In this document: one piece after another, positions 20,040 through 30,659 of the stretch
Numbering within the stretch: position 1 is the first letter of the stretch
Layout: each line of letters begins with the position of its first letter
NCBI RefSeq assembly: GCF_003013695.1
Contig: NZ_CP027792.1
Coordinates: forward strand, 1,322,501 to 1,386,500
DNA: 64,000 nt
Direction of reading: 5' to 3'
DNA from: Pulveribacter suum
GTDB taxonomy: Bacteria; Pseudomonadota; Gammaproteobacteria; Burkholderiales; Burkholderiaceae_C
Notes under the pieces: generated by a model
What the model was told of the DNA's origin: nothing
The model's input: the letters and a program-made list of their open reading frames with translations, nothing else
Databases searched by the model: none
Position numbers and translations under genes: made by a program

Positions 20040-20155
20040 GGCGCGCGCCAAGCGCGGGCAGCCGAGCCAAGGGCCGCCCCGCAGCGAAGGCTGCGTCCCC
20101 CTTCCCGCGCGCAAAGCGCGCGAGAGAAGGGGGAAGCCGCGCAGCGGCTCAGGGG
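20040..20155. repeat. GC-rich palindromic repeat region between ubiU and ubiV
   Basis: The 178-base gap holds several short inverted repeats, for example CGCGCG/CGCGCG around 20117-20132 and CCCCCTTCCC/GAAGGGGGAA flanking it. The right end reads GCGCAGCGGCTCAGGGGG, a sequence I recognise as frequent between genes in Acidovorax-like genomes. No gene is seen here. Confidence 0.5.
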
Positions 20156-20163
20156 GTTGTTCT

Positions 20164-21237
20164 TCACTTCCATGGCCGGTGATACGCGCCCAGCGTGTGC
20201 TGCTGGCCCTCGGCCACCTGGTCCAGGCTGGCCATCCAGGCGGTCTTGGGCGCGTACAGGTGGCCCTGGGCCATGCAGTGGTCGATGGCCTCGCGCCAGA
20301 CTTTCGTCACCTGCGCCACGTAGGCGGGGCTGCGCTGGCGGCCTTCGATCTTGAAGGCGCGCACGCCCATCTTCACCAGCTGGGGCAAAAGCTCCAGCGT
20401 GTTCAGGCTGGTGGGCTCTTCCAGCGCGTAGTAATTGGTCTCGTCCCCCACGTCGAAGCGGCCCTTGCACAGCGTGGGGTAGCCGGCGTTCTCGCCCGCG
20501 CCATAGCGGTCGATCAGCACGCCGTTCAGCCGCGCCTGCAGGCCCTCGGGCGTCTCCTGCCAGCGCACGGCCTTGGCCGGCGAGCACACGCCGTGGGTGT
20601 TGGGCGACTCGCCCGTGGCGTAGGACGACAGGGCGCAGCGCCCCTCCACCATCACGCACAGGCTGCCAAAGCCGAAGACCTCGATCTCCACGTCGGTGCG
20701 CTGCACCACCTGGCGCACCTGCTCGATGGACAGTACGCGCGGCAGCACCGCGCGCTGGATGCCGAACTGCTGGCGATAGAAGTTGATGGCGTCGTGGTTG
20801 GTGGCCGAGCCTTGCACCGACAGGTGCAGCCGCAGCTGCGGGTGGCGTTCGCAGGCATAGCGCATCAGCCCCGGGTCGGCCAGGATGACGGCATCCACGC
20901 CCCAGGCGGCGGCGCGGTCCAGCGCGGCGCGCCAGGGCGCGGGGTTGCGCGCCTGCGGGTAGGTGTTGAGCGCCAGCAGCACCTTGGCGCCGCGCTCGTG
21001 GGCGTAGGCGATGCCGGTCTGGATCGCCGTCTCGTCGAAGTTCAGCCCGGCGAAGTTGCGCGCGTTGGTCGCATCGCGCAGGCCCAGATAGACGCAGTCG
21101 GCGCCGTGGTCGATGGCGGTTTTCAGCGCCGGCAGGCTGCCGGCGGGGCACACGAGTTCGGGGGCGCGCAGGGCGGCGGCGGGGGCCGGCGCGTCGGGCA
21201 ACGCGCGGGCGGCGGGCGGGGTGGCAATAGCGGTCAA
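20164..21237 (-). CDS. ubiU: Anaerobic ubiquinone hydroxylation protein UbiU
   Basis: U32-peptidase-family partner of UbiV. The body aligns well with E. coli UbiU: ELVCPAGSLPALK near the start, NARNFAGLNFDE, HLSVQGSATNHDAINFYR, the four cluster cysteines in FGSLCVMVEGRC, HGVCSPAK and YPTLCKGR, then KIEGRQRSPAYV. No ATG precedes the conserved region; I use the TTG at 21237 (357 residues), which gives an Ala/Pro-rich extension of about 26 residues. The frame is open to a TTG at 21345, but that would overlap the FNR-like promoter. Start uncertain. Confidence 0.9.
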   Translation of the reverse strand: MTAIATPPAARALPDAPAPAAALRAPELVCPAGSLPALKTAIDHGADCVYLGLRDATNARNFAGLNFDETAIQTGIAYAHERGAKVLLALNTYPQARNPAPWRAALDRAAAWGVDAVILADPGLMRYACERHPQLRLHLSVQGSATNHDAINFYRQQFGIQRAVLPRVLSIEQVRQVVQRTDVEIEVFGFGSLCVMVEGRCALSSYATGESPNTHGVCSPAKAVRWQETPEGLQARLNGVLIDRYGAGENAGYPTLCKGRFDVGDETNYYALEEPTSLNTLELLPQLVKMGVRAFKIEGRQRSPAYVAQVTKVWREAIDHCMAQGHLYAPKTAWMASLDQVAEGQQHTLGAYHRPWK

Positions 21238-21283
21238 GGCAGGCTCTTCAGGCAAACGGCGCGTGTGCGCAGGCAGCACGCAG

Positions 21284-21332
21284 ACCGGCGACCTTAGGCC
21301 CGCCGGGCGTGGGCAGGGCTGACCTGGGTCAA
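21284..21332 (-). promoter_or_regulatory. FNR/ANR-like class II promoter of ubiU-ubiV-ubiT
   Basis: Minus-strand palindrome TTGACCCAGGTCAG (21319-21332) matches TTGAY-N4-RTCAA at all but the last base. TAAGGT at 21291-21296 would be the -10, giving a start at about 21284, exactly 41.5 bases from the centre of the palindrome. That is the spacing of FNR-activated class II promoters. E. coli ubiUV is FNR-activated (established); its application here is inferred. Confidence 0.55.
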
Positions 21333-21454
21333 CGCCTGGCCGCAATGCCGCACTGAAACGCTCAAGCTTGACCTGGCCCGGCTCGCCGGCAGGCCCACCG
21401 GGCCGCCCGCGCTGCCCATAATCCGCCGCGACCTCCCCTCACCGCCCCACGCCC

Positions 21455-24400
21455 ATGACGCCCGACACACCCCTGCCCGAAGACCATGCCGACCACGCCG
21501 CCGCCCAGGCCTTCATCGCCCGTTGGCAGGGCGTGGCTGCCAGCGAGCTGGCCACGGCGCAAAGCTTCGTGATCGAGCTGTGCACGCTGCTGGGCGTGGA
21601 GCGGCCCCACGCCACGCCCGCGCAGGACTACATGTTCGAGCGCCCCGTCACCTTCCGCCACGGCGACGGCAGCACCAGCAGCGGGCGCATCGACTGCTAC
21701 CGGCGCGGCCGCTTCGTGCTGGAGGCGAAAAAGCTCAAGGCCGCGGCCGCTACCCGCGGCTTTGACGACGGCATGCTGCGCGCCCGCAGCCAGGCCGAGG
21801 GCTACGCCCGCGCGCTGCCCGCCGCCGAAGGTCGCCCGCCCTTTTTGCTGGTGGTGGACGTGGGCAACGTCATCGAGGTGTATGCCGAGTTCAGCCAGAG
21901 CGGCGCCACCTACACCCCCTTCCCCGACCCGCGCAGCCACCGCCTGCCACTGGCCGACTTAGGGCGCGCGGACGTGCGCGAGCGCCTGCGCCACATCTGG
22001 CTGGCGCCCGAGCGGCTGGACCCGGCGCGCATCAGCGCCGAGGTCACGCGCGAGGTGGCGGCCCTGCTGGCGCGCCTGTCGCAGTCGCTGGAGAGCAGCC
22101 TGGGATTTGAACGAAATACGGCCTCAGCGCAGGCAGGGCAAGCGCCAGCAGCTCCTGAAAAGGTAGCAAATTTCCTCACGCGCTGCCTGTTTTCGATGTT
22201 TGCCGAAGACGTGGAGCTGCTGCCCGAGGGCAGCTTTCTGCACCTGCTGCAAACCCACCGCGAAGACCCGGCCACGCTGCAGCAGATGCTGCGCATCCTG
22301 TGGGCCGACATGGACCGCGGGGGCTTCTCGGCGGCGCTGGCCAAGCCCGTGCTGCACTTCAACGGCAAGCTGTTCAAGGGCGCGGGCGAAGACGGCTACA
22401 GCCTGCTGCTGACCACCGCCCAGATCGACCTGCTGATCGAAGCCGCCCGCGCCAACTGGCGCGAGGTGGAGCCGGCCATCTTCGGCACGCTGCTCGAGCG
22501 CGCGCTCGACCCCGCCGAGCGCCACGCCCTGGGCGCGCACTACACGCCGCGCGCCTACGTCGAGCGCCTGGTGCAGCCCACTGTGATCGCGCCGCTGCGC
22601 GCCCGCTGGCAGGACGCGCGCGCCGCCGCCCTGGTGCTGGCGCGCGAGGCCGCAGCGCTGGACGGCCGCGCGCGCGAGGCGAAACTGGAGCAGGCGCGCG
22701 CCGAGATCCGCGCCTTTCACCACCACCTGTGCAGCGTGCGCGTGCTCGACCCGGCCTGCGGCAGCGCCAATTTTCTGTACGTCACGCTGGAGCACCTCAA
22801 GCGCCTGGAGGGCGAGGTCGTCGGCGCCCTGGAGGAGCTGGGCCAGGCGCAGGACCAGCTCGGCTTCGAGGGCGAGACCGTCACGCTGGCGCAGCTGCTG
22901 GGCATCGAGCTGAACGAACGCGCCGCCGCGCTGGCCGAGCTGGTGCTGTGGATCGGCTGGCTGCAATGGCACATCCGCGCCCGCGGCCGCGCCAGCGTGG
23001 CCGAGCCCGTCGTGCACGCCTACGGCAACATCGAATGCCGCGACGCCGTGCTGGCCTGGGACGCGCAGGAGCCCGCTTACGCCGCCGCCGGCCACATGCG
23101 CACGCGCTGGGACGGGCGCACGTACAAGCCGCATCCGGTGACCGGCGAGAGCGTGCCCGACGAGGCCGCGCAGGTGCCGCAGTGGCGTTATGTGGGCGCA
23201 CGCAAGGCCGCGTGGCCGCAGGCGGATTTCATCGTGGGCAATCCGCCGTTCATCGGCGCGTCCAGCATGCGCGCCGCCTTGGGCGACGGCTACGTCGAAG
23301 CCCTGCGCGGCGCCTGGCCCGAGGTGCCCGAGAGCGCCGACTTCGTCATGTTCTGGTGGCGGCACGCCGCCGCGCTCGTCGCCGCCGGGCAGGTGCAGCG
23401 CATGGGCCTTATCACCACCAACAGCCTGCGCCAGACCTTCAACCGCCGTGTGGTGCAGGCCGCGCTGGACGCCGGCACGCACCTGGACATGGCCGTGTCC
23501 GACCACCCCTGGGTGGACAGCGCCAGCGGCGCCGCCGTGCGCATCGCCATGACGGTGCTGGCCGCCGGTGCGGGCGAGGCGGGGCAGCTGCTGACGGTGA
23601 CGGACGAGCTGCCCGGAGCGCATGGCGAGGTGCTGGTCGAGGTGCGTGCGCAGGAGGGGCTGATCCACGCCGACCTGAGCGTCGGCGCCAACATCGCCGC
23701 CGTCAGCGCCCTGGCGGCCAATCAGCACCTGAGCAACCGCGGCGTGCAGCTGTTCGGCGCCGGCTTCATCGTCACGCCCGAACAGGCCGCCGCCTTGCTC
23801 CCTCTCCTTCTGGGAGAGGGCGGGGGTGAGGGCCAGCGCCCCCAGCTCATCCGCGACTACCGCAACGGCCGCGACCTGACCGACAAGCCGCGCGGCGTGC
23901 AGGTCATCGACGCCTTCGGTTTGAGCGCCGAGCAGCTGCGCACGCAGCACCCGGCCATCTACCAGTGGCTGCTGGAGCGGGTGAAGCCGGAGCGAGACCT
24001 GAACAACCGCGAGAGCCGCAAGAAGAATTGGTGGCTGTTCGGAGAGACCAATCCCAAATTGCGGCGGCAACTCGCCGGCCTGCCGCGCTACATCGCCACG
24101 GTCGAAACCGCCAAGCACCGCACCTTCCAGTTCCTGGACGCCAGCATCCTCCCGGACAACATGCTGGTCGCCATCGCGCTGGACGATGCCTACACCCTCG
24201 GCGTCCTCTCCAGCCAGCCGCACATCGACTGGGCGCTGGCCACGGGCGGCACGCTGGAAGACCGTCCCCGCTACAACAAATCCCGCTGCTTTGAAACCTT
24301 CCCCTTCCCTCAAGAAGACACCGGCCTCACCCCCCAGCTGCGCGCCCGCATCGCCCAGCTGGCCGAGCAGATCGACGCGCACAGGAAGCGCGTGCTGTCC

Positions 24401-25018
24401 GCCGGCCACGCCGGCCTGACGCTGACCGGCCTGTACAACGTGCTGGCCGCGCTGCGGGACGGCCGCGCCCTGACCCCGAAGGAAAAAACCCTCCACACCC
24501 AGGGCCTGGCAGGCGTGCTGCGCGAGCTGCACGACGAGCTGGACGCCGCCGTCCTCGCCGCCTACGGCCTGCCGCCCGCGGCCGACACCCAGGCCGTGCT
24601 GGCGCTCCTGGTGCAGCTCAACGCCCGCCGCGCGCAGGAGGAAGCCCAGGGCCAGGTGCGCTGGCTGCGCCCGGATTTCCAGAATCCGCAAAAATCGCTG
24701 CAAAATCAGGAGCTGCCAGCGCTTGATGGGCAAGCGCCAGAGGCCGATTCGATGGATGCAAAATCGCTATCGAAAGAGGAGCAACCGGTGCCCGCCGCCA
24801 CCCGCCCCTGGCCCTCCACCCTGCCCGAGCAGGTGCGCGCCGTGGCCGACGTGCTGGCCGCCAGCAGCGCCCCGCTGCCCCTGCCCGCCATCGAAGCCCG
24901 CTTCAAGGGCCGCGGCCCCTGGAAGAAGGGCCTGCCCACCCTGCTGCACACCCTGGAAGCCCTGGGCCGCGCCCGCCCCGTGGCCCTGGCGGACGGCACG
25001 GCGGCATGGGGTGGGTGA
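21455..25018 (+). CDS. MmeI-like type IIL restriction-modification protein (endonuclease-methyltransferase)
   Basis: 1187 residues in one chain. N-terminal PD-(D/E)xK nuclease with D80-x9-E90-A-K92, the same spacing as MmeI; helical spacer; N6-adenine methyltransferase with motif [14 protein letters not shown] (about 431) and motif IV VGNPPF (about 595); then a target-recognition domain ([39 protein letters not shown]). Motif I has GSAN where the family mostly has GSGN. Enzymes of this kind methylate one strand of an asymmetric site and cut about 20 bases away; the site is unknown. Three palindromic repeats lie in frame at about residues 220-239, 781-793 and 1084-1099, in linkers rather than motifs. 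Divergent from ubiU. Confidence 0.85.
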   Translation: MTPDTPLPEDHADHAAAQAFIARWQGVAASELATAQSFVIELCTLLGVERPHATPAQDYMFERPVTFRHGDGSTSSGRIDCYRRGRFVLEAKKLKAAAATRGFDDGMLRARSQAEGYARALPAAEGRPPFLLVVDVGNVIEVYAEFSQSGATYTPFPDPRSHRLPLADLGRADVRERLRHIWLAPERLDPARISAEVTREVAALLARLSQSLESSLGFERNTASAQAGQAPAAPEKVANFLTRCLFSMFAEDVELLPEGSFLHLLQTHREDPATLQQMLRILWADMDRGGFSAALAKPVLHFNGKLFKGAGEDGYSLLLTTAQIDLLIEAARANWREVEPAIFGTLLERALDPAERHALGAHYTPRAYVERLVQPTVIAPLRARWQDARAAALVLAREAAALDGRAREAKLEQARAEIRAFHHHLCSVRVLDPACGSANFLYVTLEHLKRLEGEVVGALEELGQAQDQLGFEGETVTLAQLLGIELNERAAALAELVLWIGWLQWHIRARGRASVAEPVVHAYGNIECRDAVLAWDAQEPAYAAAGHMRTRWDGRTYKPHPVTGESVPDEAAQVPQWRYVGARKAAWPQADFIVGNPPFIGASSMRAALGDGYVEALRGAWPEVPESADFVMFWWRHAAALVAAGQVQRMGLITTNSLRQTFNRRVVQAALDAGTHLDMAVSDHPWVDSASGAAVRIAMTVLAAGAGEAGQLLTVTDELPGAHGEVLVEVRAQEGLIHADLSVGANIAAVSALAANQHLSNRGVQLFGAGFIVTPEQAAALLPLLLGEGGGEGQRPQLIRDYRNGRDLTDKPRGVQVIDAFGLSAEQLRTQHPAIYQWLLERVKPERDLNNRESRKKNWWLFGETNPKLRRQLAGLPRYIATVETAKHRTFQFLDASILPDNMLVAIALDDAYTLGVLSSQPHIDWALATGGTLEDRPRYNKSRCFETFPFPQEDTGLTPQLRARIAQLAEQIDAHRKRVLSAGHAGLTLTGLYNVLAALRDGRALTPKEKTLHTQGLAGVLRELHDELDAAVLAAYGLPPAADTQAVLALLVQLNARRAQEEAQGQVRWLRPDFQNPQKSLQNQELPALDGQAPEADSMDAKSLSKEEQPVPAATRPWPSTLPEQVRAVADVLAASSAPLPLPAIEARFKGRGPWKKGLPTLLHTLEALGRARPVALADGTAAWGG
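22112..22171 (+). repeat. Palindromic repeat in frame in the RM gene (copy E)
   Basis: AATACGGCCTCAGCGCAGGC, then GGGCAAGCGCCAGCAGCTCC and TGAAAAGGTAGCAAAT. The GGCCTC...AAGCGCCAGCAGCT core matches copy D. It encodes about 20 residues ([18 protein letters not shown]) between SLESS and [14 protein letters not shown], where relatives are expected to be shorter. Confidence 0.65.
23795..23834 (+). repeat. CCTCTCC/GGAGAGG palindromic repeat in frame in the RM gene
   Basis: TTGCTCCCTCTCCTTCTGGG followed by AGAGGGCGGGGGTGAGGGC. The CCCTCTCC-N-GGGAGAGGG hairpin with GGTGAGGG is a repeat type I recall from many proteobacterial genomes, usually between genes. Here it codes for [14 protein letters not shown] just before the target-recognition domain. 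Confidence 0.6.
24703..24750 (-). repeat. Palindromic repeat in frame in the RM gene (copy F)
   Basis: On the minus strand it reads AATCGGCCTCTGGCGCTTGC, then CCATCAAGCGCTGGCAGCTC and CTGATT, a close match to the intergenic copy at 34565-34617. It encodes [14 protein letters not shown] near the C-terminus, in a low-complexity linker. Confidence 0.7.
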
Positions 25019-25085
25019 GAAGGGGGCGTGACAGAACACGCTCAGCGGCATTGCGGTCCGTGATGACCCGCGTGCCGCGTGGACA

Positions 25086-25367
25086 TCACGACCGTTTGAG
25101 GTCGCGATAGAAGTTTTCGTGCGGGCCGACGGCCTCCAGGTAGACCAGCCGCACGGCGTCATCGGCGGTGTAGCCCAACAGGTACAGCTGGCCGTGGCTG
25201 CGGAATCTGTACACCAGCAAATGGGCAAGATCGCCCTTCTTGCGTTCACCCACCGCCGGGTCGTCGGCAACGACGGCGGCAGCTGCATCCACGTCCGCCG
25301 CCACGTTGTCATGCAGCTTCTTGTAGGCCCGGGCGAACCGCCGGGTTTGTTGCAGCCGGTAGCTCAC
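25086..25367 (-). CDS. RelE/ParE-family toxin
   Basis: 93 residues with the compact RelE/ParE fold signature: an N-terminal RRFARAYKKLHDNV helix, a GDLAHLLVYRFRSHGQLYLLGYT beta-hairpin and a C-terminal AVGPHENFYRDLKR. Such toxins cut ribosome-bound mRNA or inhibit gyrase; which applies cannot be told. It starts with GTG inside the antitoxin stop (GTGA), typical of coupled toxin-antitoxin pairs. Confidence 0.82.
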   Translation of the reverse strand: MSYRLQQTRRFARAYKKLHDNVAADVDAAAAVVADDPAVGERKKGDLAHLLVYRFRSHGQLYLLGYTADDAVRLVYLEAVGPHENFYRDLKRS

Positions 25368-25609
25368 GCGCGCTCGGACTGGCTGGACGACCGTGGCACG
25401 AAGGCGGTGGCCATCTCGCGCGGTTCGGCCAGCGAGGCCAGCGCTTCGGCGATGAAGCTCACGGGCAAGTCGGGATTGTCCAGTGCGGCGCGGCCTACCT
25501 TGGCCCAGTACTCGATTTGCCCGGCGATGGTGCGGTGCTCGCTCGCCGCGTCCGCGCGCGCCTGGTCGTACAAAGTTTGGTCGATGCGGATGGAAGTCGA
25601 TGTGCTCAT
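25364..25609 (-). CDS. ParD-like antitoxin
   Basis: 81 residues. MSTSTSIRIDQTLYDQARADAA is a ribbon-helix-helix-type DNA-binding start, followed by the ParD-like HRTIAGQIEYWAKVGRAALDNPDLP segment and a flexible acidic/Ser tail expected to bind the toxin. GGAGA lies nine bases before the ATG. A perfect palindrome 43 bases upstream is a likely self-operator. Confidence 0.8.
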   Translation of the reverse strand: MSTSTSIRIDQTLYDQARADAASEHRTIAGQIEYWAKVGRAALDNPDLPVSFIAEALASLAEPREMATAFVPRSSSQSERA

Positions 25610-25651
25610 GGCTTTTCTCCGGATAAACAAGGATTTGTAGTCCAGGAAAGT

Positions 25652-25667
25652 TACCACAATTGTGGTA
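25652..25667. promoter_or_regulatory. Palindromic operator of the ParD-like/RelE-ParE pair
   Basis: TACCACAATTGTGGTA is a perfect 16-base palindrome 43 bases upstream of the antitoxin ATG. Ribbon-helix-helix antitoxins usually repress their own promoter at such sites. ACTACAAAT, about 15-25 bases nearer the gene, could be the -10. Confidence 0.6.
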
Positions 25668-25692
25668 TGTGGCTCGACGCTGCGGCTATGGA

Positions 25693-26778
25693 CTATTGAG
25701 AACTGGATTTGGAAGACGTGCCGCCAGCTGGCGGCTGCACCTGCTGCACCAGCCGCACCAGCCGCATGCCCACCAGCGGGTAGCGCGTCTGCGGCGTGTT
25801 CCAGTTGCGATAGGCGCAGCGCGCATACAGCGGCCAGGTGTGCCAGGAGCCGCCGCGGCGCACGCGCACGTGGCCGCTGGTCGGGCCGGCGGGGTCCAGC
25901 GCCGGCGAGCGGGCGTAGTAGTCCTCGCCGTACCAGTCGGCCGTCCATTCCCAGGCGTTGCCGGACATGTCGTACAGGCCGAAGGCGTTGGGGGCGAAGC
26001 GGCCTACCGGGGCGGTGAAGGGGTAGCCGTCGTGGCCGAGAAGGGCCTGGCGGCGCCAGCGCGGCCAGTTCGCCGCGCTGTCTTCGTCGAACACGTTGGC
26101 GCTGGCCAGCAGGCCGCGCGGGTCGTCGCCATGGGCGTAGCGGGTGCCGCTGCCGGCGCGGCAGGCGTATTCCCACTGGGCCTCGGTGGGCAGGCGGTAG
26201 TGGTGGCCCTCGCGCGCGCTCAGCCAGGCGGCCAGCGCCTGCGCGTCGTTCCACGTCACGTTGACCACGGGGTGGTTGCCTTCCTGGGCAAAGCCGGGGT
26301 TGCGCCAGGAGTAGCGCGTGTCGCGCCCTTCGAAGGCGTCGCCGCGCGTGGTGGTGGCGGCGTCGTAGTCGGGGTTGTAGCCATAGCCGCCGGTGCCGTC
26401 GGCGTCGGATTCGGCGCGGTAGCCCGAGGCCTCGATGAAGCGGCGAAACTGCTCCACGGTCACCTCGTGCTGGCCCAGGTAGAACGCGCGGGTGATGACC
26501 ACGCGGTGGCGCGGCGCTTCGTCGGCCAGGTCTGTGAAACGCTTGGCTTGCATTTCGGGATAGTCGCGCGCCAGGGTCTGCGGCGCCTCGTCGCTGCCCA
26601 TCACGAAGCTGCCGGCCGGCACCAGCACGAAGGCCATGCCCAGCGAGTTGGTGATGCGTGCCGGCAGGGCGGCCGGCTGCGCGAGGGCCGGCTGCGCGGC
26701 GGCGCAGTACAGCGCGGCGCTCAGGCCACGCAGCAGTGCCCGCAGCGAGCCACGGCAGCGAAGGGACAGGCGGTGCAT
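25693..26778 (-). CDS. Secreted formylglycine-generating-enzyme-like (SUMF1) protein
   Basis: 361 residues with a probable signal peptide (through YCAAAQPALAQ). Then the SUMF1 fold: FVLVPAGSFVMGSDE, FYLGQHEVTVEQF, NHPVVNVTWNDAQALAAWLS, RLPTEAQWEYACRAG, GLYDMSGNAWEWTADWYG, RVRRGGSW and YRNWNTPQTR. Bacterial members include sulfatase activators but also many ergothioneine-, kinase- or effector-linked proteins. No sulfatase gene is near, and a secreted location does not fit cytoplasmic sulfatase maturation, so the substrate is unknown. Confidence 0.85.
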   Translation of the reverse strand: MHRLSLRCRGSLRALLRGLSAALYCAAAQPALAQPAALPARITNSLGMAFVLVPAGSFVMGSDEAPQTLARDYPEMQAKRFTDLADEAPRHRVVITRAFYLGQHEVTVEQFRRFIEASGYRAESDADGTGGYGYNPDYDAATTTRGDAFEGRDTRYSWRNPGFAQEGNHPVVNVTWNDAQALAAWLSAREGHHYRLPTEAQWEYACRAGSGTRYAHGDDPRGLLASANVFDEDSAANWPRWRRQALLGHDGYPFTAPVGRFAPNAFGLYDMSGNAWEWTADWYGEDYYARSPALDPAGPTSGHVRVRRGGSWHTWPLYARCAYRNWNTPQTRYPLVGMRLVRLVQQVQPPAGGTSSKSSSQ

Positions 26779-26870
26779 GTTCGGCTGGCGAAACAAGTGA
26801 AGCGGCCAGCGTAGCGGCGGCCTGCCAGCGCGGCAATCGGGCGCGCCCTGCGGGGCGCCGCAAGCGGCGG

Positions 26871-27215
26871 TCAGGTGGGCGGGCCGGGGTGAGGGGTCTC
26901 GCGCTGGAAGGCGTAATAGAAGACCCAGGCCGCGGCGAAATACACCAGCGGATAGGCCAGTGCGTAGCCCGCCAGCGCGAGGCAGGCCGGCAGCCTGTCG
27001 GTTGCCAGGAACAGTGCATGGCCCAGCGCGGCGAACAAGGCGAGGCTGTAGCCCAGCAGCCCGGCATAGGCCAGGGCCGCTGCCGGCACCCAGAGTGCCC
27101 GGCGGCTGCTTGCAAAGCGCAAGCGGCCGTGCGCCAGCTGCCAGGCAATCCCGATCAGCCGCCGCAGCGCGAGCGCCAGCACGAAAGGCAAGATGAGGAC
27201 CGGCAGAAGAAACAT
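26871..27215 (-). CDS. Small hydrophobic membrane protein, unknown function
   Basis: 114 residues with three or four membrane helices (residues about 2-20, 40-60, 62-80 and 82-103) and a short polar tail ending TPHPGPPT. I do not recognise a family. No clear ribosome binding site precedes the ATG. It lies between the dnaJ terminator and the SUMF1-like gene, on the same strand. Confidence 0.5.
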   Translation of the reverse strand: MFLLPVLILPFVLALALRRLIGIAWQLAHGRLRFASSRRALWVPAAALAYAGLLGYSLALFAALGHALFLATDRLPACLALAGYALAYPLVYFAAAWVFYYAFQRETPHPGPPT

Positions 27216-27272
27216 GTCGCTGCGTCGTATGTGGCTGCCTGGCCCAGGCTCGTTCCAGCGCTGCGGGAGCGC

Positions 27273-27311
27273 AAAAAAGCCCCGTGCCAGGGTCGCAGGC
27301 AGCGGGGCTTT
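27273..27311 (-). terminator. Rho-independent terminator after dnaJ
   Basis: On the minus strand AAAGCCCCG (27303-27311) pairs with CGGGGCTTT (27276-27284) around an 18-base loop and is followed by TTTTTT. It ends the grpE-dnaK-dnaJ transcript 33 bases after dnaJ. Confidence 0.8.
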
Positions 27312-27343
27312 GAATTGTCGTCGCAGGGCGCGACAGGCGCGGC

Positions 27344-28480
27344 TCAGCTGAAGAAGCTCTTGAGCTTGTCCGTCCAGCTCTCGGTGGAGGGCGAGTGCTT
27401 GGCGCCGCCCTTCTTCAGCGACTCGTCGAATTCGCGCAGCAGCTTGCGCTGGAATTCTGTCAGCTTGACAGGCGTCTCCACCAGGATGTGGCAGTACAGG
27501 TCGCCGGGGTAGGACGAGCGTACGCCCTTGATGCCCTTGCCGCGCAGGCGAAACTGCTTGCCGGCCTGCGTGCCTTCAGGGATGTCGATGGCCGCCTTGC
27601 CCTGCAGGGTGGGCACTTCGATCTCGCCGCCCAGCGCGGCGGTGGTAAAGCTCACGGGCACCTCGCAGTGCAGGTCGTCCCCGTCGCGCTCGAAGATGTC
27701 GTGCTTCTTGATACGGATCTCGATGTACAGGTCGCCGGGCGGCCCGCCATTGGTGCCGGGCTCGCCGTTGCCGGTGGAGCGGATGCGCATGTCGTCGTCG
27801 ATGCCCGCGGGGATCTTCACCTCCAGCGTCTTTTGCTTCTTCACGCGGCCCTGGCCGTGGCAGGTGGTGCAGGGCTCGGGAATGATCTTGCCCGTGCCGC
27901 GGCAGTGCGGGCAGGTCTGTTGCACGCTGAAGAAGCCCTGGCGCATCTGCACCGCGCCGCTGCCCTGGCAGGTGCCGCAGGTCTTGGCGCTGGTTCCGGC
28001 CTTGGCGCCCGAGCCGTGGCAGGTCTCGCAGCTCTCCCAGCTGGGGATGCGGATCTGCGCGTCCTTGCCGTTGGCGGCTTCTTCCAGCGTGATCTCCATG
28101 GCGTACGACAGGTCGTTGCCGCGATAGACCTGCCGCCCGCCCCGGGCACCGCCGCGCTGGCCACCGAACATGTCGCCGAAGATGTCGCCAAAAGCCTCGG
28201 CAAAGCCGCCAAAGCCTTCGGCGCCGCCCATGCCGCCGCGCATGCTGGGGTCCACCCCGGCGTGGCCGTACTGGTCGTAGGCAGCGCGCTTTTGCGGGTC
28301 GGACAGGATTTCGTAGGCCTCCTTGGCCTCTTTGAAGGTCTCTTCGGCCTTCTTGGCTGCATCGCCCTGGTTGCGGTCAGGGTGGTGCTTCATGGCGAGC
28401 TTGCGATAGGCTTTCTTCAGCTCGTCGTCCGAGGCGTTCTTGGGAACGCCCAGGATTTCGTAAAAATCTCTCTTGGACAT
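27344..28480 (-). CDS. dnaJ: Chaperone DnaJ (Hsp40)
   Basis: 378 residues. Co-chaperone that delivers unfolded protein to DnaK and stimulates its ATPase. J-domain with HPD at 33-35, then a Gly/Phe-rich stretch, four CxxCxGxG-type zinc repeats ([32 protein letters not shown]) and the two C-terminal substrate-binding domains. Start [11 protein letters not shown]. It is the third gene of the grpE-dnaK-dnaJ heat-shock run and is followed by a terminator. Confidence 0.98.
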   Translation of the reverse strand: MSKRDFYEILGVPKNASDDELKKAYRKLAMKHHPDRNQGDAAKKAEETFKEAKEAYEILSDPQKRAAYDQYGHAGVDPSMRGGMGGAEGFGGFAEAFGDIFGDMFGGQRGGARGGRQVYRGNDLSYAMEITLEEAANGKDAQIRIPSWESCETCHGSGAKAGTSAKTCGTCQGSGAVQMRQGFFSVQQTCPHCRGTGKIIPEPCTTCHGQGRVKKQKTLEVKIPAGIDDDMRIRSTGNGEPGTNGGPPGDLYIEIRIKKHDIFERDGDDLHCEVPVSFTTAALGGEIEVPTLQGKAAIDIPEGTQAGKQFRLRGKGIKGVRSSYPGDLYCHILVETPVKLTEFQRKLLREFDESLKKGGAKHSPSTESWTDKLKSFFS

Positions 28481-28593
28481 GGGGATGGGCCTGGTGGGTG
28501 CAGCAACGCCGCGCAAAGCCCCGCAGTCGTTGCGGAGCCCGGCGCGGCGGTGGATTGGAAGAGGCGGCGCGCGCAGGCGCCGCCGGGTGGCCG

Positions 28594-30546
<1,953 letters not shown>

Positions 30547-30589
30547 GTTTTTCTCCGTGAAATCTGAAGTGTCTGAATAAGTCGTTACG

Positions 30590-30598
30590 TGTGGATAA
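30590..30598 (-). promoter_or_regulatory. DnaA box upstream of dnaK
   Basis: On the minus strand TTATCCACA, the exact consensus for the replication initiator DnaA, in the 113-base grpE-dnaK gap. The only other perfect copy noticed in the window is upstream of dnaB. Confidence 0.5.
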
Positions 30599-30659
30599 CT
30601 TCCCGGTCTTCAAGCGCAGCGGCGGCAAAAAGGCCGGGGTGGCGTCACCAGCCCGTCAT

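Noticed and set aside
22124..24733. 869-codon open frame antisense to the RM gene
   Set aside because: The plus-strand gene has nuclease, methyltransferase and target-recognition motifs in order; the antisense frame has none.
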